The notes beneath the pieces were generated by a model. It did not search any database, was not told where the DNA came from, and was given only the letters and a program-made list of their open reading frames with translations. DNA of 64,000 bases from contig OY757904.1 in NCBI GenBank assembly GCA_963585895.1, positions 24,410,120-24,474,119 on the forward strand, given 5' to 3'. Both the position numbers and the translations under genes were made by a program. Source of the stretch: Sepioteuthis lessoniana (lineage: Eukaryota; Mollusca; Cephalopoda; Myopsida; Loliginidae). Shown here piece by piece: positions 22,169 through 33,757 of this stretch; within the stretch, counting starts at the first letter, position 1, and every line of letters begins with the position of its first letter.

Positions 22169-22304
22169 TCTATTTATAAATTTTTACTTGTAAATTCACA
22201 CATACGCACACATACACCCCCACACACATATAAATATATATATATATATAATTTGTTATCTTAAGAAAAATGGAGCATATATGTAACAGTATATACAAAA
22301 ATAT

Positions 22305-22356
<52 letters not shown>
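22121..22356. repeat. Microsatellite cluster (TA)n and (CA)n(TA)n
   Basis: A (TA)n tract of about 20 units at 22121-22162, CA-rich then (TA)n at 22196-22250, and (CA)n then (TA)n at 22304-22355. Confidence 0.95.
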
Positions 22357-22361
<5 letters not shown>

Positions 22362-22590
22362 GAAATTCTTTTTGGTCCAATGAGAGAAAAATATTTTGAA
22401 ATGAATAAAGGGTATTTTGCGCATTTGTGCGTGTGTATTTTGGTTCTTGTGTCCATCTATATGTATAAAATTTCTTTTTTGTTTGTTTTTGTATTTCCTT
22501 TGTAATAATACTTCCCTCTCAATAATCTATATTTGATATGCCATAGAGTTTAGTTGACTTCTAATCTTGCTCCCTAAGTGACTGCGTATG

Positions 22591-22591
<1 letters not shown>

Positions 22592-22651
<60 letters not shown>
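22592..22651. repeat. (TG)n microsatellite
   Basis: About 29 uninterrupted TG repeats, the longest TG tract in the window. The His/Thr ORFs on the minus strand are artefacts of it. Confidence 0.95.
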
Positions 22652-22652
<1 letters not shown>

Positions 22653-22847
22653 TTTTTCTTCTTCATTACTCGAAAGTATATAGACATAAATGGACACGAA
22701 TACCCACGCAGGCACACAAGCAACAGAAGAAAATCTTGTAAAAAGAAAAAAGAAGGAAGAGGAGAAAGAGAGAAACAACATCTTCTGAAAGGAAAAATTG
22801 TCAAGGACAATTAATTCGAGCTGAATATTCCCAGACAGAAGTCTAGC

Positions 22848-23640
22848 TATGTTGTTTGGTTGTGTGGATTTTATGCCGTATCAAACATTATTGATTATTT
22901 CATGCCAAGTTTTTTTTAGACATATATATATAATATACATTCTTTTTAAACATTTTGTAGATAATAATTTAAACGAGCTTGAGGTTATCTTTTTGGCACA
23001 ATTGGCCCAGCGGTTAGAGTGTTCGCCAATGGCCCGGGAGACCTGGGTTCAATCCCAGGTCGAGTCATACCAAAGACTTTAAAAATGGAACTTGATACCA
23101 CCTTGCTTAACACTCAGCATTATAAGGTACGGTTCAAGGGTAAAGTGGAGCAATCCAGGGAATGGAGTAGCGCCCTCCCCTACACCTTGGTGTAGTAGCT
23201 ATCGAAAAGGGAGCCTTCGGGTCACCCTCCACTATGGTTGCTAACTTTACTTTTACTTACGAATAAGTCTATTTATTAATACTCATTTGTTTGCACAATT
23301 AAATTATTTAAAGTTCTGCTATTTAACACTAACAAATTCAAATAAACATCTGTTATTTGCTCACGTATAGTTAAATGATTAAACATGTCTAGTTCAAGGA
23401 GTTCAGTTTAGTATTAGTCATTTGTTTGCACCCATTTTAAATTTCAAAGTACACGGTTTAAAAGTTAAACAGTTCTGGGCCTGGAAGCGAAAGCAATGAA
23501 GGGTTATTCTCTATTCACCAAAGCTTTAGCATTACTGGAGCCTCACATTCTAATTGTTTAATGTCATATGCAGGACACTCGTTGGGGAAGTCTTTCCCCT
23601 TAGCAGAGTTGCTGTCGGTGTATTCTAAAGCCCCTGCTTA
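22848..23640 (-). mobile_element. Family D retroposon, split by SINE C
   Basis: On the minus strand the head lies at 23480-23640 (aaagcccc, gtgtattctaaag complement, ctcgttgggg complement). The body of aaatgattaaaca-type units lies at 23265-23480, and the tail (cataaaatccacacaaccaa) at 22848-22910. SINE C occupies 22992-23257 inside the body. Confidence 0.75.
22992..23257 (+). mobile_element. SINE C, best full-length copy
   Basis: Head: ggcacaattggcccagcggt (box A region), gttcgccaatggcccgggag and gggttcaatcccaggtcgag (box B). C body: ccttgcttaacactcagcat, ggtaaagtggagcaatccag and acaccttggtgtagtagcta, then tcgggtcaccctcc and atggttgctaactttact. The acaccttggtgt segment is a perfect 12-nt palindrome kept in most C copies. 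The tRNA-like head would fold poorly as a true tRNA; I regard it as a pol III promoter. Confidence 0.9.
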
Positions 23641-23766
23641 CTGAGGCACAGAATTGATAAGAACTACAACCTTATCAACATAGGCACCACCATATAAAAC
23701 AAAATTAAAACCAGAAAAAAACCCATTTATTTCCCGAAGACGACGTAAAACCCCAGAAACACACGG

Positions 23767-23769
<3 letters not shown>

Positions 23770-23812
<43 letters not shown>
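23770..23812. repeat. (TA)n microsatellite
   Basis: About 21 TA repeats. Confidence 0.95.
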
Positions 23813-23814
<2 letters not shown>

Positions 23815-23884
23815 CTTGTTTGAAAATATATTAACATATCTTTGGTTGTTCCTTCGTGATATTATGATTTTAAAGTCTCCGCCT

Positions 23885-24405
23885 GACAACCCAATTGCCC
23901 TAGGCAGTAGAATACACTGACTATATCTCTGCAAAGGAGAAGGACTCCAAATGTGTCTACTGGATATGCCATCAAACTTTCTGATGGAGAGGCTATAGTC
24001 CTGTAGCTTTGGAGAATGTTGAGTACATTTTCATTGCCATGACTCCCAGATCTACTCTGACCCGGAGTAGTAGTGTCATCTGTTCGTGGCCATCTATGAA
24101 TAAGAAACTATTTTAACAACTGTTTCCCGACAAATGACCGATGTTAAGTTGAATTGTGAGTGTAACTGTTAGTGGTTCTAGAAACGATTTAACTTTGTGC
24201 AAACAAATGATTATTACTAAATAGAACTCTTCGTGTTAGATAGTAAATCTTGACTCTTTTGAGATGCTTTCAAAACAAATGAGCTGTAGTTCATTTAGAA
24301 TGTTATATATAAACTATTTGTTTACAAATAATATACTTAATATATATGTACGAACAGGATTTAGTATTAAATAACCAATGAAGGATGATATGCTGTAAAA
24401 CTTAT
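23885..24405 (+). mobile_element. Family D retroposon, complete, diverged
   Basis: Head: gtagaatacactgactatat, tgatggagaggc, tttggagaatgttgagtac, cggagtagtag. Body with at least three units containing acgatttaactttgtgcaaa-like phrases. Tail: tagtattaaataaccaatga then gatatgctgtaaaac. Confidence 0.75.
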
Positions 24406-24938
24406 CTAATCCTACCTCCTCACCAGTTCATCCTACTTGTCAACACACTCAAATTTTCCCCAGGCTGGATACATAATATCAGTTTTTTTTATCAATTAAA
24501 TATCAATATTTCTAATCATCTATGAAAGATTCCAAGAATGGATAGACAGTTATGTTGAACATATGGATACATTTTGAAATTAGATAATGAATGTATGTTC
24601 ATATGTATGTAGACAATTTCTTTTAAATGACCCTCTAAGTATTAATGATTTATATCATAGGTTGCTGGAACTGGAATGGTAATTTCCATCACTTGTAACC
24701 TGTCTAATTATGAGTATAAATTGATTGGCTTCATGCGGAACTCTCTGTTTAAACAACATTTTCAAAGATATCTAAGACCGTTGTCCTTGAATCAAAATGA
24801 TAATCGTTCCTTTTTGATAAGTTATAAAATATATTGGAAAGTTGGCCAAGGTTGCGAAAATTACAGATAAAATTATCTAATACTTCAATAATGATAATTC
24901 TTATTTATATAAAAGATTTGGTAAAATCAGTCTTCAGA
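24406..24938. other. Unassigned
   Basis: A 64-codon plus ORF (24676-24870) has no known domain. No repeat family. Confidence 0.4.
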
Positions 24939-25123
24939 TTTGGTTTCCTTGTTTAAAACTAACCATCATGGGTTATTTAATGACAAAGCCATTCTTGTTG
25001 AACGGTAGTGAAATAACTAACCCATAGCTCGGAGAATAATACATGTCCCAAATGTAATAATCCGAAAGAAAACTTGATACAGGCCGCTGTCCAGCATTTA
25101 AATTATTACGCCATCGGGACCCC
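24939..25123 (-). mobile_element. SINE A, shortened
   Basis: Minus strand: gtcccgatggcgtaataatt (head), then a deletion removing most of box B. Core remnants (tacatttgggacatgtatta; agctatgggttagttatttc) lead to the tail (aatggctttgtcattaaata, acc..). Confidence 0.75.
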
Positions 25124-25166
25124 TTCATTTTTTAGATTTTACACTTCCTGTATATATTTTATGATA

Positions 25167-25455
25167 CTATTTACCCCCCCCCGCTCGGGCAGGATATGAC
25201 ACAAGGTCAATTTTTAAGCGGAGTTTAGCAGGTTTGAATTCAGAGTTTTCCTTCTCCTAGACTAGTTGCCTAACCAAGGCTGAAAACCTAGTCTGTCCTA
25301 CTATTTACCCTTAGCTGGAGGGAGAATAATTGGATTCATACCTTCCCCAAGGTTATTAGTGCTAAGTGAAATGCAATCAGTCTCGTCCAGGATTTGAACT
25401 CGTGTCGCCGTGTCCATTTCCTATGACGATAACGACTACACAACGGGCACCTCCA
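25167..25455 (-). mobile_element. SINE B, full-length, 17-nt target duplication
   Basis: gtatata.. repeats at 25150-25166 and 25456-25472 (one mismatch) bound it. The minus strand reads ggtgcccgttgtgtagtcgt (box A region), gagttcaaatcctggacgag (box B), core, B body and the tail gcccgagcgggggggggtaa. Little diverged from the 47036 and 59576 copies. Confidence 0.92.
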
Positions 25456-25605
25456 GTATATATCTTATGATACAAAGTAGACGGGATGCAATCATGCATT
25501 ATATGAACAAACCAACAACTATTGTTGATTAAACGGCTTATGTCTCATCAGTTATGAACTTAACACAATTAGTACATTGTGTGGGATGTCGTCTGCTTTT
25601 TGCCT

Positions 25606-26478
25606 AATTTTTTTTTCATCATACAACGTGTGGAAGCACGTGCGATACCCTAGCCTCATCAGCCGCCATCCAGGGTGATAACACAGTTTCGGTAGCTCAA
25701 GGCGGTACTGCCTCTCCTGGCGCTACCGAGCAGCTTTTGCCACCGGATGGGATATTTAAAAAAAAAATCTATGTATACACAAGATCAACTAAAAGCGGAC
25801 ATTACATTAGACGTTCGTTCATCTTCATTTTGGTGCAGTTTGTGATTTAAAAAAGCGTTTATTACGGCCGTTAGATGTCATAGCAACCGTTTCTTGATTT
25901 TGCGTAATTATACGAGAATGGTGGTTACACGTGTATAACATTCGTGTTGAAATCCTTTCTATATCCATTATCTTTTCGATTCGTTTTCTTTCATTTATGC
26001 GTTACTGCCCAAAAGCACTCGATACAAACGTTATATATAATTCCGCTAAAAGATTTTATTTGTTGATCAATGGGCCCTCAAGATGGGTAGTGAGTAAAAA
26101 GAAAGCTCCTGGTCTAAGTTAGTCCAGGTAGCTATCTGATTACCCTTGGGCCACTAAATTCTTGGCTTGCAAAAAATGTCTCCAGGACGCTGATGGTCAG
26201 CAATGGGCTCGTGAATACTGTGGGGGTAAACCTGACTCATAGGCCCATCAATCGATTTACATTCTCCGGCAGGAGAATTACGTTCTTCGCACCAGCGCGC
26301 CTTGTGGATTCGTGTTCCTCGCAAGCTGTTGAATTTTCTACCGCAATCACACGTTGTAGCCGGGTACATATCCAGATCGTTACCGTAGGAGCAAGTAAGA
26401 TGGGTGATATATTCTCCCTTCCCGCTACAGACACCCTGAGGGCATTTTTCTTTCATTGTATTATCCATATTTGTTAAA
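25606..26478 (-). mobile_element. Internally deleted LINE with zinc-finger ORF, 30-nt target duplication
   Basis: Direct repeats 25576-25605 and 26479-26508 differ at one base in 30. Between them the minus strand starts with a very short leader, an ATG at 26466-26468 and a zinc-finger ORF. It ends with a conserved-looking 3' region (gctcggtagcgccaggagag, then cttccacacgttgtatgatg) and an A run at 25606-25614. That is 5' end, 3' end and poly(A)-like tail of a non-LTR element in 873 bp, with the endonuclease and RT missing. The repeat sequence resembles LINE G RT coding sequence, so the element may have landed in an older LINE. Confidence 0.65.
26130..26468 (-). pseudogene. LINE N-terminal C2HC zinc-finger ORF
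   Basis: The 104-codon ORF starts MDNTMKEKCPQ, ten bases from the element's 5' end. Residues about 41-62 read CDCGRKFNSLRGTRIHKARW then C, a C-x-C-x12-H-x4-C finger of the kind found at the N-terminus of some LINE ORFs. After the stop at 26154 the same frame goes on WPKGNQIATWTNLDQEL, matching the region that follows the finger in such ORFs, so the stop is a degradation and not the natural end. Probable nucleic-acid binding in the parent element; no function here. Confidence 0.6.
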
Positions 26479-26508
26479 ATTGTGTGGGATGTCGTCTGCT
26501 TCTTGCCT

Positions 26509-26995
26509 TTTTAGTGTAAAGCCATTTTCTTTTCTTAGATCTATCGATGTACGTGGTACGTAGCCAAATTATGAACAGATACGGGGCAGAACACCTGCAA
26601 TAATGTCAAAGAAGTCTGTGTCTCTACCCGTTGAGAGAACATTTACTTCAGTGTTTTTATTGAGCATTACTCTGGCTGTGACAGTTTCTTGGGGAAACCA
26701 TACGGTTGTTGTATTTCCTTCATCTTCTCTTTGTGTATTGCGTCAAATGCCTTGGAGAAATCTATGAATATGATTGTCACCTTAAGGTTTTTGCACGAGC
26801 TCCTTCTATGATTCATGTGATTGGCACAATGTGTAATGTTGTGGATCCCTTTCTCCAAATCCTATTTTGATTCTTCGTAAGAATTATCTCAATATCTAAT
26901 TCGATGTGATTGCGTAGCAGAGCTTTATAGACCTTTGCCGCTATTTCTTGGCAATTCCAAGGTCTCCTTTCTTGAGGAAGAAGAGGATTCATCCT
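26509..26995 (-). pseudogene. LINE G reverse-transcriptase domain fragment
   Basis: Minus-strand frames give IAAKVYKALLRNHIELDIEI, then LTKNQNRIWRKGSTT (RT region with Q-N-x-F/W-R-K-G-R-S-T), and after a frameshift NLKVTIIFIDFSKAFDAIHK, which holds the first catalytic Asp of RT motif A. Then TDFFDIIAGVLP (motif B region) and RTSIDRSKKRKWLYTKKARS. The YADD box is not reached: the sequence breaks at the 30-nt repeat at 26479. It is the central part of an endonuclease/RT LINE, inactive. Confidence 0.8.
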
Positions 26996-27003
26996 TGAAA
27001 ATT

Positions 27004-27022
27004 TACACACACACACACACAC

Positions 27023-27098
<76 letters not shown>
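27004..27098. repeat. Compound microsatellite (CA)n(TA)n
   Basis: About 29 CA units with one CGCA interruption pass directly into about 17 TA units. Confidence 0.97.
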
Positions 27099-27099
27099 C

Positions 27100-27622
27100 A
27101 ATATGTTGCAAAGCTCTTTTGTTGGCACACAGTTAAATGTTTCTCTAGCACATGTAATTCTATTGAATGTTCGTCATTTGTCTAGACAGAGTTAAATCTA
27201 TTGAAGTATTCCTCTATAGCAGTAGTAATTGTGTTCAATATTAATCATTTGTTTGCAAAAAGTAAATTGGTTTCAAATATTGTTATTTAATATTAGTAAT
27301 TCTATTTATCAAGTATTACTCTCTGTTATAAATAATTTGCCAACAACTTCAAATAATTAATGATAGTAATCCTAACTAAGTAATTGAACTGTTCTCTTTG
27401 ACCTATATAAGGGCTCTTAACAGGTACTACCATTCCTGGCCTGAGTTGATCTGGGATCAGTGGCAATAAAATAATAGTCCATATTTGCTATCTCTCTATG
27501 AAATTAGCCTCACCATCCGATGGAGCCTATTGTCATTCTCAGGGGAATAATTGTAGGAGGGTCTGACCTTTTTTGTAGGAGTGCAGTCAGTGTATTCTAC
27601 AGCGTCAGCCAATAGGGTAGAT
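27100..27622 (-). mobile_element. Family D retroposon, tail missing
   Basis: Head on the minus strand at 27410-27620 (gtagaatacactgactgcac complement; gctctta-acaggtactacca). Body of at least four units with atttgtttgcaaa and ttaatattagtaattctatt phrases at about 55-60 base spacing. The tail is replaced by the microsatellite at 27004-27098. Confidence 0.75.
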
Positions 27623-29773
27623 GTCAAATTTGATTAGATACCTCATACGTCTAAACTGATTTTAAAACCATCACATAACCACTTCTTAAGTAAAAGAAAA
27701 CCTATAAGTTTAAAATCTTGCAAATTTAATTATACTTGCCAATTTTCTTACATTGAACTATTGTTAATAATTTGATCAATAGATTTAGCTATGTCATCTC
27801 TTACATTTTATGGAGGAATCTATAATATTGTACACGCTTATTAATATTAAATTCCATAATCATATATTGAATACCCGACCCGATGAACACTTTAATTTTG
27901 TAAATATTGATAACAACGAAAATACAGTAAAACTATTTTATCATAACAAGGACCCACAGAATTCCGAAAAAGATCAACGGCATATATCTATGTATATCTG
28001 CAATTTTAAGTCATATGTAATAAAATAATCTATAAACAAAAAAATATCCGTATTATTAATCATTCTACACTTTAAACATTCCAATAAACCAATATTAATT
28101 TCACAAAAGAATGGTCCTCTTCTTTTAGAGAATTGTGTCTCCTTGAATGCTCAATATCAAATCCATACCGTGTAATATAAAACTAACGCCGTGTCTCCTA
28201 GTTTTCCTTCCTATTAGACAAGCTGAAATATAATCCAATGCAAATAATAAGGAACCTCGACTACTACAACCTGTCTAAATGTTCATAAAATACCTATAAA
28301 CAACACTAAACGGCACTTGATGGTTGATATCCAGTTCTGGAGCTCTGAGGAGAGTGCAGTTCTCCTTCATTGCCAATACTGTTAGGTTCTTTCAAAGCCT
28401 GAGAGGAAATACTTGTTAGAGTTTTACTTATGAGTCATATAGCTTTGGTTTAAAATTACTCGTATTGTAAAAAGCGTGTACGAAAAAAAAAAAACTCTTA
28501 AGAAATATTAACGAACAAAATTTAATAGAAACGTACTGAGAACGCAATCCCGTAATCTCTAGGCAAAAAATAGCCCCTAAAAAGTTTGACATGCTGTTAA
28601 AACCATTCAATCAATTAATAAATCATTATCAATACGGGTGCACCATAGAAAATTTATCATGGAAGTTGGGAGTTTTAACAATGATGTTTAAGACAAAATT
28701 GAATTGCTTTGATGACTTAAAATCTTGCTATTGAGTAAAAATTTTTGGAGGTTCCAAGTTTAGTCCTACCTACAGGTAAGATAAAAAAAAGAATACTTAC
28801 TATAGCTTAACACTTTTACTCGGTAATGGTTAACGGAATTAGAACAATCTAGCCACGTGGGTCAAATAAAATAATCCGTTCAAAATTCTGGGTAGTCTAC
28901 TTAATTTGAAACATGACATCTAAAGAAGGATATATCAACCGAAACGTTGGAGGTCTAATAATGAAGATGAAGGCAATAGTCCGAAATTTCTAAACGATGA
29001 AATTTATCAAACGTCATCTTGGAAATTTGTGCAGAGTTTTATTCCCATAGATTAACTCTATGTTGATTGTAGACCCCAATATTTTATACATACATTGTTA
29101 GGTCTTTCTCATAGGAAATAGTCCCAACAGTAAAGAAAACAATGGCGCATTATATATAAAAACCAGACAGACAAACATCTAGGAATAGATTACTAGATTA
29201 ATTAAACACACAATATAACTTATGCAATTATATCAAACTGTTGCTCTGTTCTGATTAGTTATTGGCGAGTTTTTAATGGTTTGCCGGAATAATAACGGTT
29301 TGGTTATAACTTTTTGAATTACTCATCGTTATTACCTTTATTGTCATTTTTTGTTATTTTTACTTGTTTTTTTATTTATTTATTATTATCTTTATTATAT
29401 AATATATATGATATTTAATTATTGTCATTCTTGTTATATTATTTAGTTTTTATTGATTTTATTTTTGAATTACACTTTTTATTGTTATTTATAATATTTC
29501 TTATTAGTAAGAAGTTTTACAAATTCCAGGTATAACAATGGCCTCCGATAATGAAATATTGGTATATTATGATAAGAAAATGAGATAGTACTTTCAGAAC
29601 AATCACCTAGCAAGTAGACAGTTCTCTGTTAGAGAACATTGTCATGAAATATCCATTACTATGTGAAAAAAATAACAGTTCTTTTGTCTCCTCTTAATAA
29701 CTGTCTTATTGTACCCTTTATGTTTATTGCTGCCTCAGTAGGAATATGAGCGTTTACTTACGAAGTGTACCTA

Positions 29774-29774
<1 letters not shown>
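27623..29774. other. AT-rich DNA with a short D scrap
   Basis: 28318-28402 is a plus-strand D-head scrap (ttctggagctctgaggagag, ctccttcattgccaatactg). 29300-29500 is an extreme AT-rich, T-dominated stretch. Two short ORFs (27810-28028, 28428-28610) have no known domain. Confidence 0.45.

Positions 29775-29775
<1 letters not shown>

Positions 29776-29849
<74 letters not shown>
29776..29849. repeat. Compound microsatellite (TA)n(GA)n
   Basis: About 26 TA units then about 10 GA units. Confidence 0.97.
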
Positions 29850-30134
29850 GGGGTTACATTTATTTGTTAGAGTGCTCAACATTAAGATAGATAGTTTCCT
29901 TTATACGTTAAATGTTAAATTCCGGTCAAGATTATCGATAAAAACGAATCACAATAATCAGACAAATACAATGAAACATACTACGCGTCTGATAATTGCG
30001 AACACTTCATTAAATTAGAGGTAACTAGAAGAAAATATTTTTGGGAATCCTCTTTTATCTGTTCTTATGAACGGTTTTGACTGGACTTAAAGATTTCACA
30101 GACACACGTACACGCACATACACACACAGACACA

Positions 30135-30136
<2 letters not shown>
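29850..30136. other. Unassigned
   Basis: Nothing recognised. Confidence 0.4.

Positions 30137-30192
<56 letters not shown>
30137..30192. repeat. (TA)n microsatellite
   Basis: About 27 TA units preceded by imperfect CA repeats from 30098. Confidence 0.97.
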
Positions 30193-30193
<1 letters not shown>

Positions 30194-30613
30194 CCATATC
30201 TGTTCAATGTCCATATAGAGAGACTTTCATAATTAGAAAGCAAAACTAAACAATGAAAGTAAAAGTGAAAGAAAAAACAAATAAATTGTTGATAAGGAAA
30301 AGGAATGATATGTTGTTTAGCTTGGTTATCTTGGAGGGAAGTGTTTAGAAATAAGATAAACCTTTTATATCTAATGCTAGTAATTCTCTCTGCTCTATTA
30401 TTACAGCTTGTTAAGAAGACGGCTCTGCTCGACATAACGGCTAATAATCAAAGCAGGAAAGAGGGATACACTTTTTGCAAACAGCAATCCTGATTGAAGT
30501 GTTAGCGACTGATATGATATTATATAAGGACGAAAATCCAATAGCATCAATTGACAAAATAGAAATATACTCAATGCACACAGATAAATTCACGTACAGT
30601 TTAATGATCGGTT

Positions 30614-30617
30614 ATAC

Positions 30618-30678
<61 letters not shown>

Positions 30679-30811
30679 GAGAGAGAGAAACAGAGTGAGA
30701 GAGAGAGAAAGAGAAAATGAAAAAATGCGTGTGTGTGAATGTCTCTGTGTGTGAGCGTGTATGATTTTCCATACATCCCTCTGTAAATGACTACGAAGAG
30801 CTCGCACGAAC

Positions 30812-30865
<54 letters not shown>

Positions 30866-30990
30866 GGGACAAAAAAGAGAGAGAGATGAACAATTCGAGA
30901 AAGATAGAGAGAGAAATAGTTGATTGATAGGCTGGTGTATAGATAGATAGATGGATAGGAACAAACAGTGACTCACTTAGATAGATTGAT
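30614..30990. repeat. Microsatellite cluster (TA)n(GA)n, (CA)n(TA)n, (GATA)n
   Basis: (TA)n at 30624-30648 joins interrupted (GA)n to 30716. (CA)n at 30812-30845 joins (TA)n to 30866, followed by GA-rich and GATAGATA repeats at 30938-30960 and 30980-30995. The long Ser/Leu and Cys/Val ORFs over this area on the minus strand are artefacts. Confidence 0.95.
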
Positions 30991-31984
30991 AGATAGATTT
31001 TGATTTTTGTCGCCACACAGCACATATATGTACAAACTGTTTTTAAAAGAACTCGTTTGTATATATCTGTATATATATTTCATCATTTTGACATTACCGA
31101 GTATAAAAAATATTTTCCCTTTTAAATATAAATTTACGCGATAATCCCTGAGTGGAAGTTGACCCATATCTAATTTCCCAAACGGAGTATTTATCAATGA
31201 TTCTAAATCTCCTGACTACCTTTGATTGATAAGCATTAACACATTCTTTGTCACATCTTTTAAAACATCATGATAACCAAGGGCTTGAGATTCCTTTCAG
31301 GAAGGATAAACTCTCTTAAAACATTTACACAAGCTTTAGTCAATAAGAGCATATATTGCTTCATTTTCGGCAAATTGTTGAATTTTTCCAACAATTTCTG
31401 CAGATCTAACCTCAACTTTAATAATAATGCTATAGAACTGTATAATCTCAGAACGTATATCAAATATATCTGAAAGAGCAGGTGAATATAAATTCTATCA
31501 ATAATGATATGATGCATAAAATATTAACTTAAATAATAATGGAGGAATAGACTAGTTATTTTCCTAAAAATAGTTTTGTGGTAATGGTCAGTACGAATGG
31601 AAAATAATACATTTTCGTGGTATGCTAACATCATGCATATATTCTGATCTTCTGAGGTGGCTAATATCGTTGTGAATTGGGCTCAGACAATGGTAGCTGT
31701 GTCCCCTCTGATAGGAAATCAGATAATAAGAGTAAAATTTTCTTATGGCAGACCATGAAAGTAACCATGATATCAATAACTGTCGGGTCTTTAAAACTTT
31801 CTAGAGACACTCAAAAAGAGATAACCGTAAATCAGTGGAATGGCTTAAACTGTGTAGATTTAAGCAATGTAGGATTGACTAAAAGACTGAGGAGAGGCTA
31901 AAAGAAATGCTTTGATATACTCTTGCTTGGATTCCAGTTACCAGCTCGTACTAGTGTGAAAACCCTCAAACATTAAAATAATAA
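30991..31984. other. Unassigned AT-rich DNA
   Basis: Opposing overlapping ORFs 31260-31517 (minus) and 31270-31473 (plus), and 31588-31776/31677-31901, have no known domain. An (AAT)n-like run at 31975-31995 belongs to the LINE F 3' end that follows on the minus strand. Confidence 0.45.
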
Positions 31985-32650
31985 TAAAAATATTAGAGTT
32001 TTTCACATCAGCATTAGCTGATAGGCTTTCACTGGAGTTTGAGGGACAGCAAGTCTCCTCAAGTCACTAGGATTCTTCTTGGGATTCAGGACGTTTTCAA
32101 TAATAATCTAGTTTGGATGGTCTCCACTCTTCCACCATCTTCCACGTCCTTCAGTCTCTTTAATAATCCTTTAATTACTGTACCAAAAGCCCCTATCACT
32201 ATTGGTATGATTGTCACCGTCATGTTCCATAGATTTTCAATTCCCTGGCAAGGTCCTGGTACTAATACTTCTTTTTAAATTCTTTCAGTTTTATTCTGTG
32301 GTTAGCCGGAACACCAAAGTCAACAACTTTGCCAATTCTCTTTTTTTGTTGTTGATTATTTTTAGGTCTGGTCTTCTTCTAGCTGAGATTAAGTGATTTA
32401 CCTGTATGCCAAATCCCCAAAGAGTTTATGTGTGTCATTTTCTATGACAGCTGCTGGGTTGTACATATGCCATTTGTTGGTATGGTCCCATTTCAATTTC
32501 TTGCACATCTCCCAGTGGATCACCTTGCCCACTCAGTCGTGTTTAGTTTTATACTTCCTCTGTGCTAATTTGCTGCATTCGCTTATGTGATTGATTGTTT
32601 CATCTCTGTCAACGCATAGCCTACATTTGCAATTATTATTTACTCCTTCA
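31985..32650 (-). pseudogene. LINE F, 5'-truncated copy 1 (minus)
   Basis: The minus strand runs from a CCHC-like knuckle (CRLCVDRDETINHISEC, 32533-32730) through WVGKVIHWEMCKKLKWDHTN, an ISARRRPKPKNNQQKKR segment and the VTVIPIVIGAFG-type region, to the 3' end at 31985 with an AT-rich (TAA)-like tail. Several stops. The 5' end joins copy 2 at about 32650. Confidence 0.8.
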
Positions 32651-33425
32651 GAATTGTTTATTTCAGTGTTAGCTGATGCTTTTTCACTGGAGCTTGAGTG
32701 ACAGCAAGTCTCATCAAGTCTCCAGGACACGTCTCAGGATTCTGGCCGTTCTCAGCAATGCTGTCATTTGGATAGTCTCTAACCGTTCGCCAACTTCCAA
32801 TCTTCCAGACCTTTTAATAACCCTTTAATAGTTGTGCCAAAAGCACCAATCAAAATTGGTAAAATCGTCACTTTCATGTTCCACAGCTTTATCAGTTCTC
32901 AAGCAAGGTTGAGGTACTTATCCTTCTTTGCACATTCCTTCAGATTTATTATGTGGTCTGCCGGGACAGCAATGTCGATAATTTTGCAAATTCTCTTTTT
33001 TTTGTTGATTGTTATAAGGTCTGGTCTTCTGGCTAGGAGTAGGTGATCCGTTCGTATGGAGTTTATGTGTGTCATTTTATAGGACAGGTGCTGGGTTGTG
33101 CATATACCATTTGTTTTCATGGTCAAATTTAAATTTCTTGCACATTTCTCAGTGGATCACCTTGCCAACCCAGTCGTGTGTCGCCTTATATGCTAATTTG
33201 CTTCATTCACTTATTATGTGATTGATCGTTTCGTCTCTGTCACCCCATAGCCTACATTTGCTGTTTTGTTGTATCTTATCTATCCTCGCTTTGACATGAT
33301 TTGTTCTCATGGCGTTGTCCTGTGCTGCTTTTAGGAGCGATTCCGTTTCTCTTTTAAAGTTTCCTTTTCTTAGACACGTCCAGGTTTTCTGTATTATTAT
33401 TACTATTATTATCATACTCATCAGA
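32651..33425 (-). pseudogene. LINE F, 5'-truncated copy 2 (minus)
   Basis: Minus-strand pieces in order: TWTCLRKGNFKRETESLLKA, AAQDNAMRTNHVKARIDK, CRLWGDRDETINHIISE (second knuckle Cys replaced by Trp), NSIRTDHLLLARRPDLITIN, KKKRICKIIDIAVPADH and KDKYLNLA. Then the 3' end gctgtcactcaagctccagt at about 32690-32710. Its 5' edge at 33395-33415 abuts the (ATT)n tail of copy 3. Confidence 0.85.
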
Positions 33426-33757
33426 AAATTTTTCACGTCAGCGTTAGCATATGGTTTTCCACTGGAGTCTGAGTGACAACAAGTCTATTCAATTCTCCGG
33501 GTCTCTTCTTAGTATACTGGCAAATCTTAACAATCCTGTTCTTTGATCTTCATCCGTACTGTTATTTCCAAGTCTTCCAGTCCTAGTATTTATATTTTGG
33601 TGATTGCACCAAGCGCGCCAATTACAATTGCTATTACCATAATTTTCATGTTTCAAAGGTTTTCTCTTCTCTAGAAATGTCGAGGCACTAATATGTCTTT
33701 TCGCTTTCTTTCAATTGTACCATGTGGTTAGCTGGAACCGAAAAGTCCACAATTCGG

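Noticed and set aside
22992..23065. Possible genuine tRNA gene (also heads at 7541, 40220, 59576)
   Set aside because: Box A and box B are present but followed by SINE body, with no convincing cloverleaf and no terminator; these are SINE promoters.
30612..31025. 137-codon minus ORF, plus other long ORFs over 22170-22810 and 8940-9201
   Set aside because: Composed almost wholly of microsatellite translation (Ser/Leu, Cys/Val, Thr/His, Ile/Tyr repeats).
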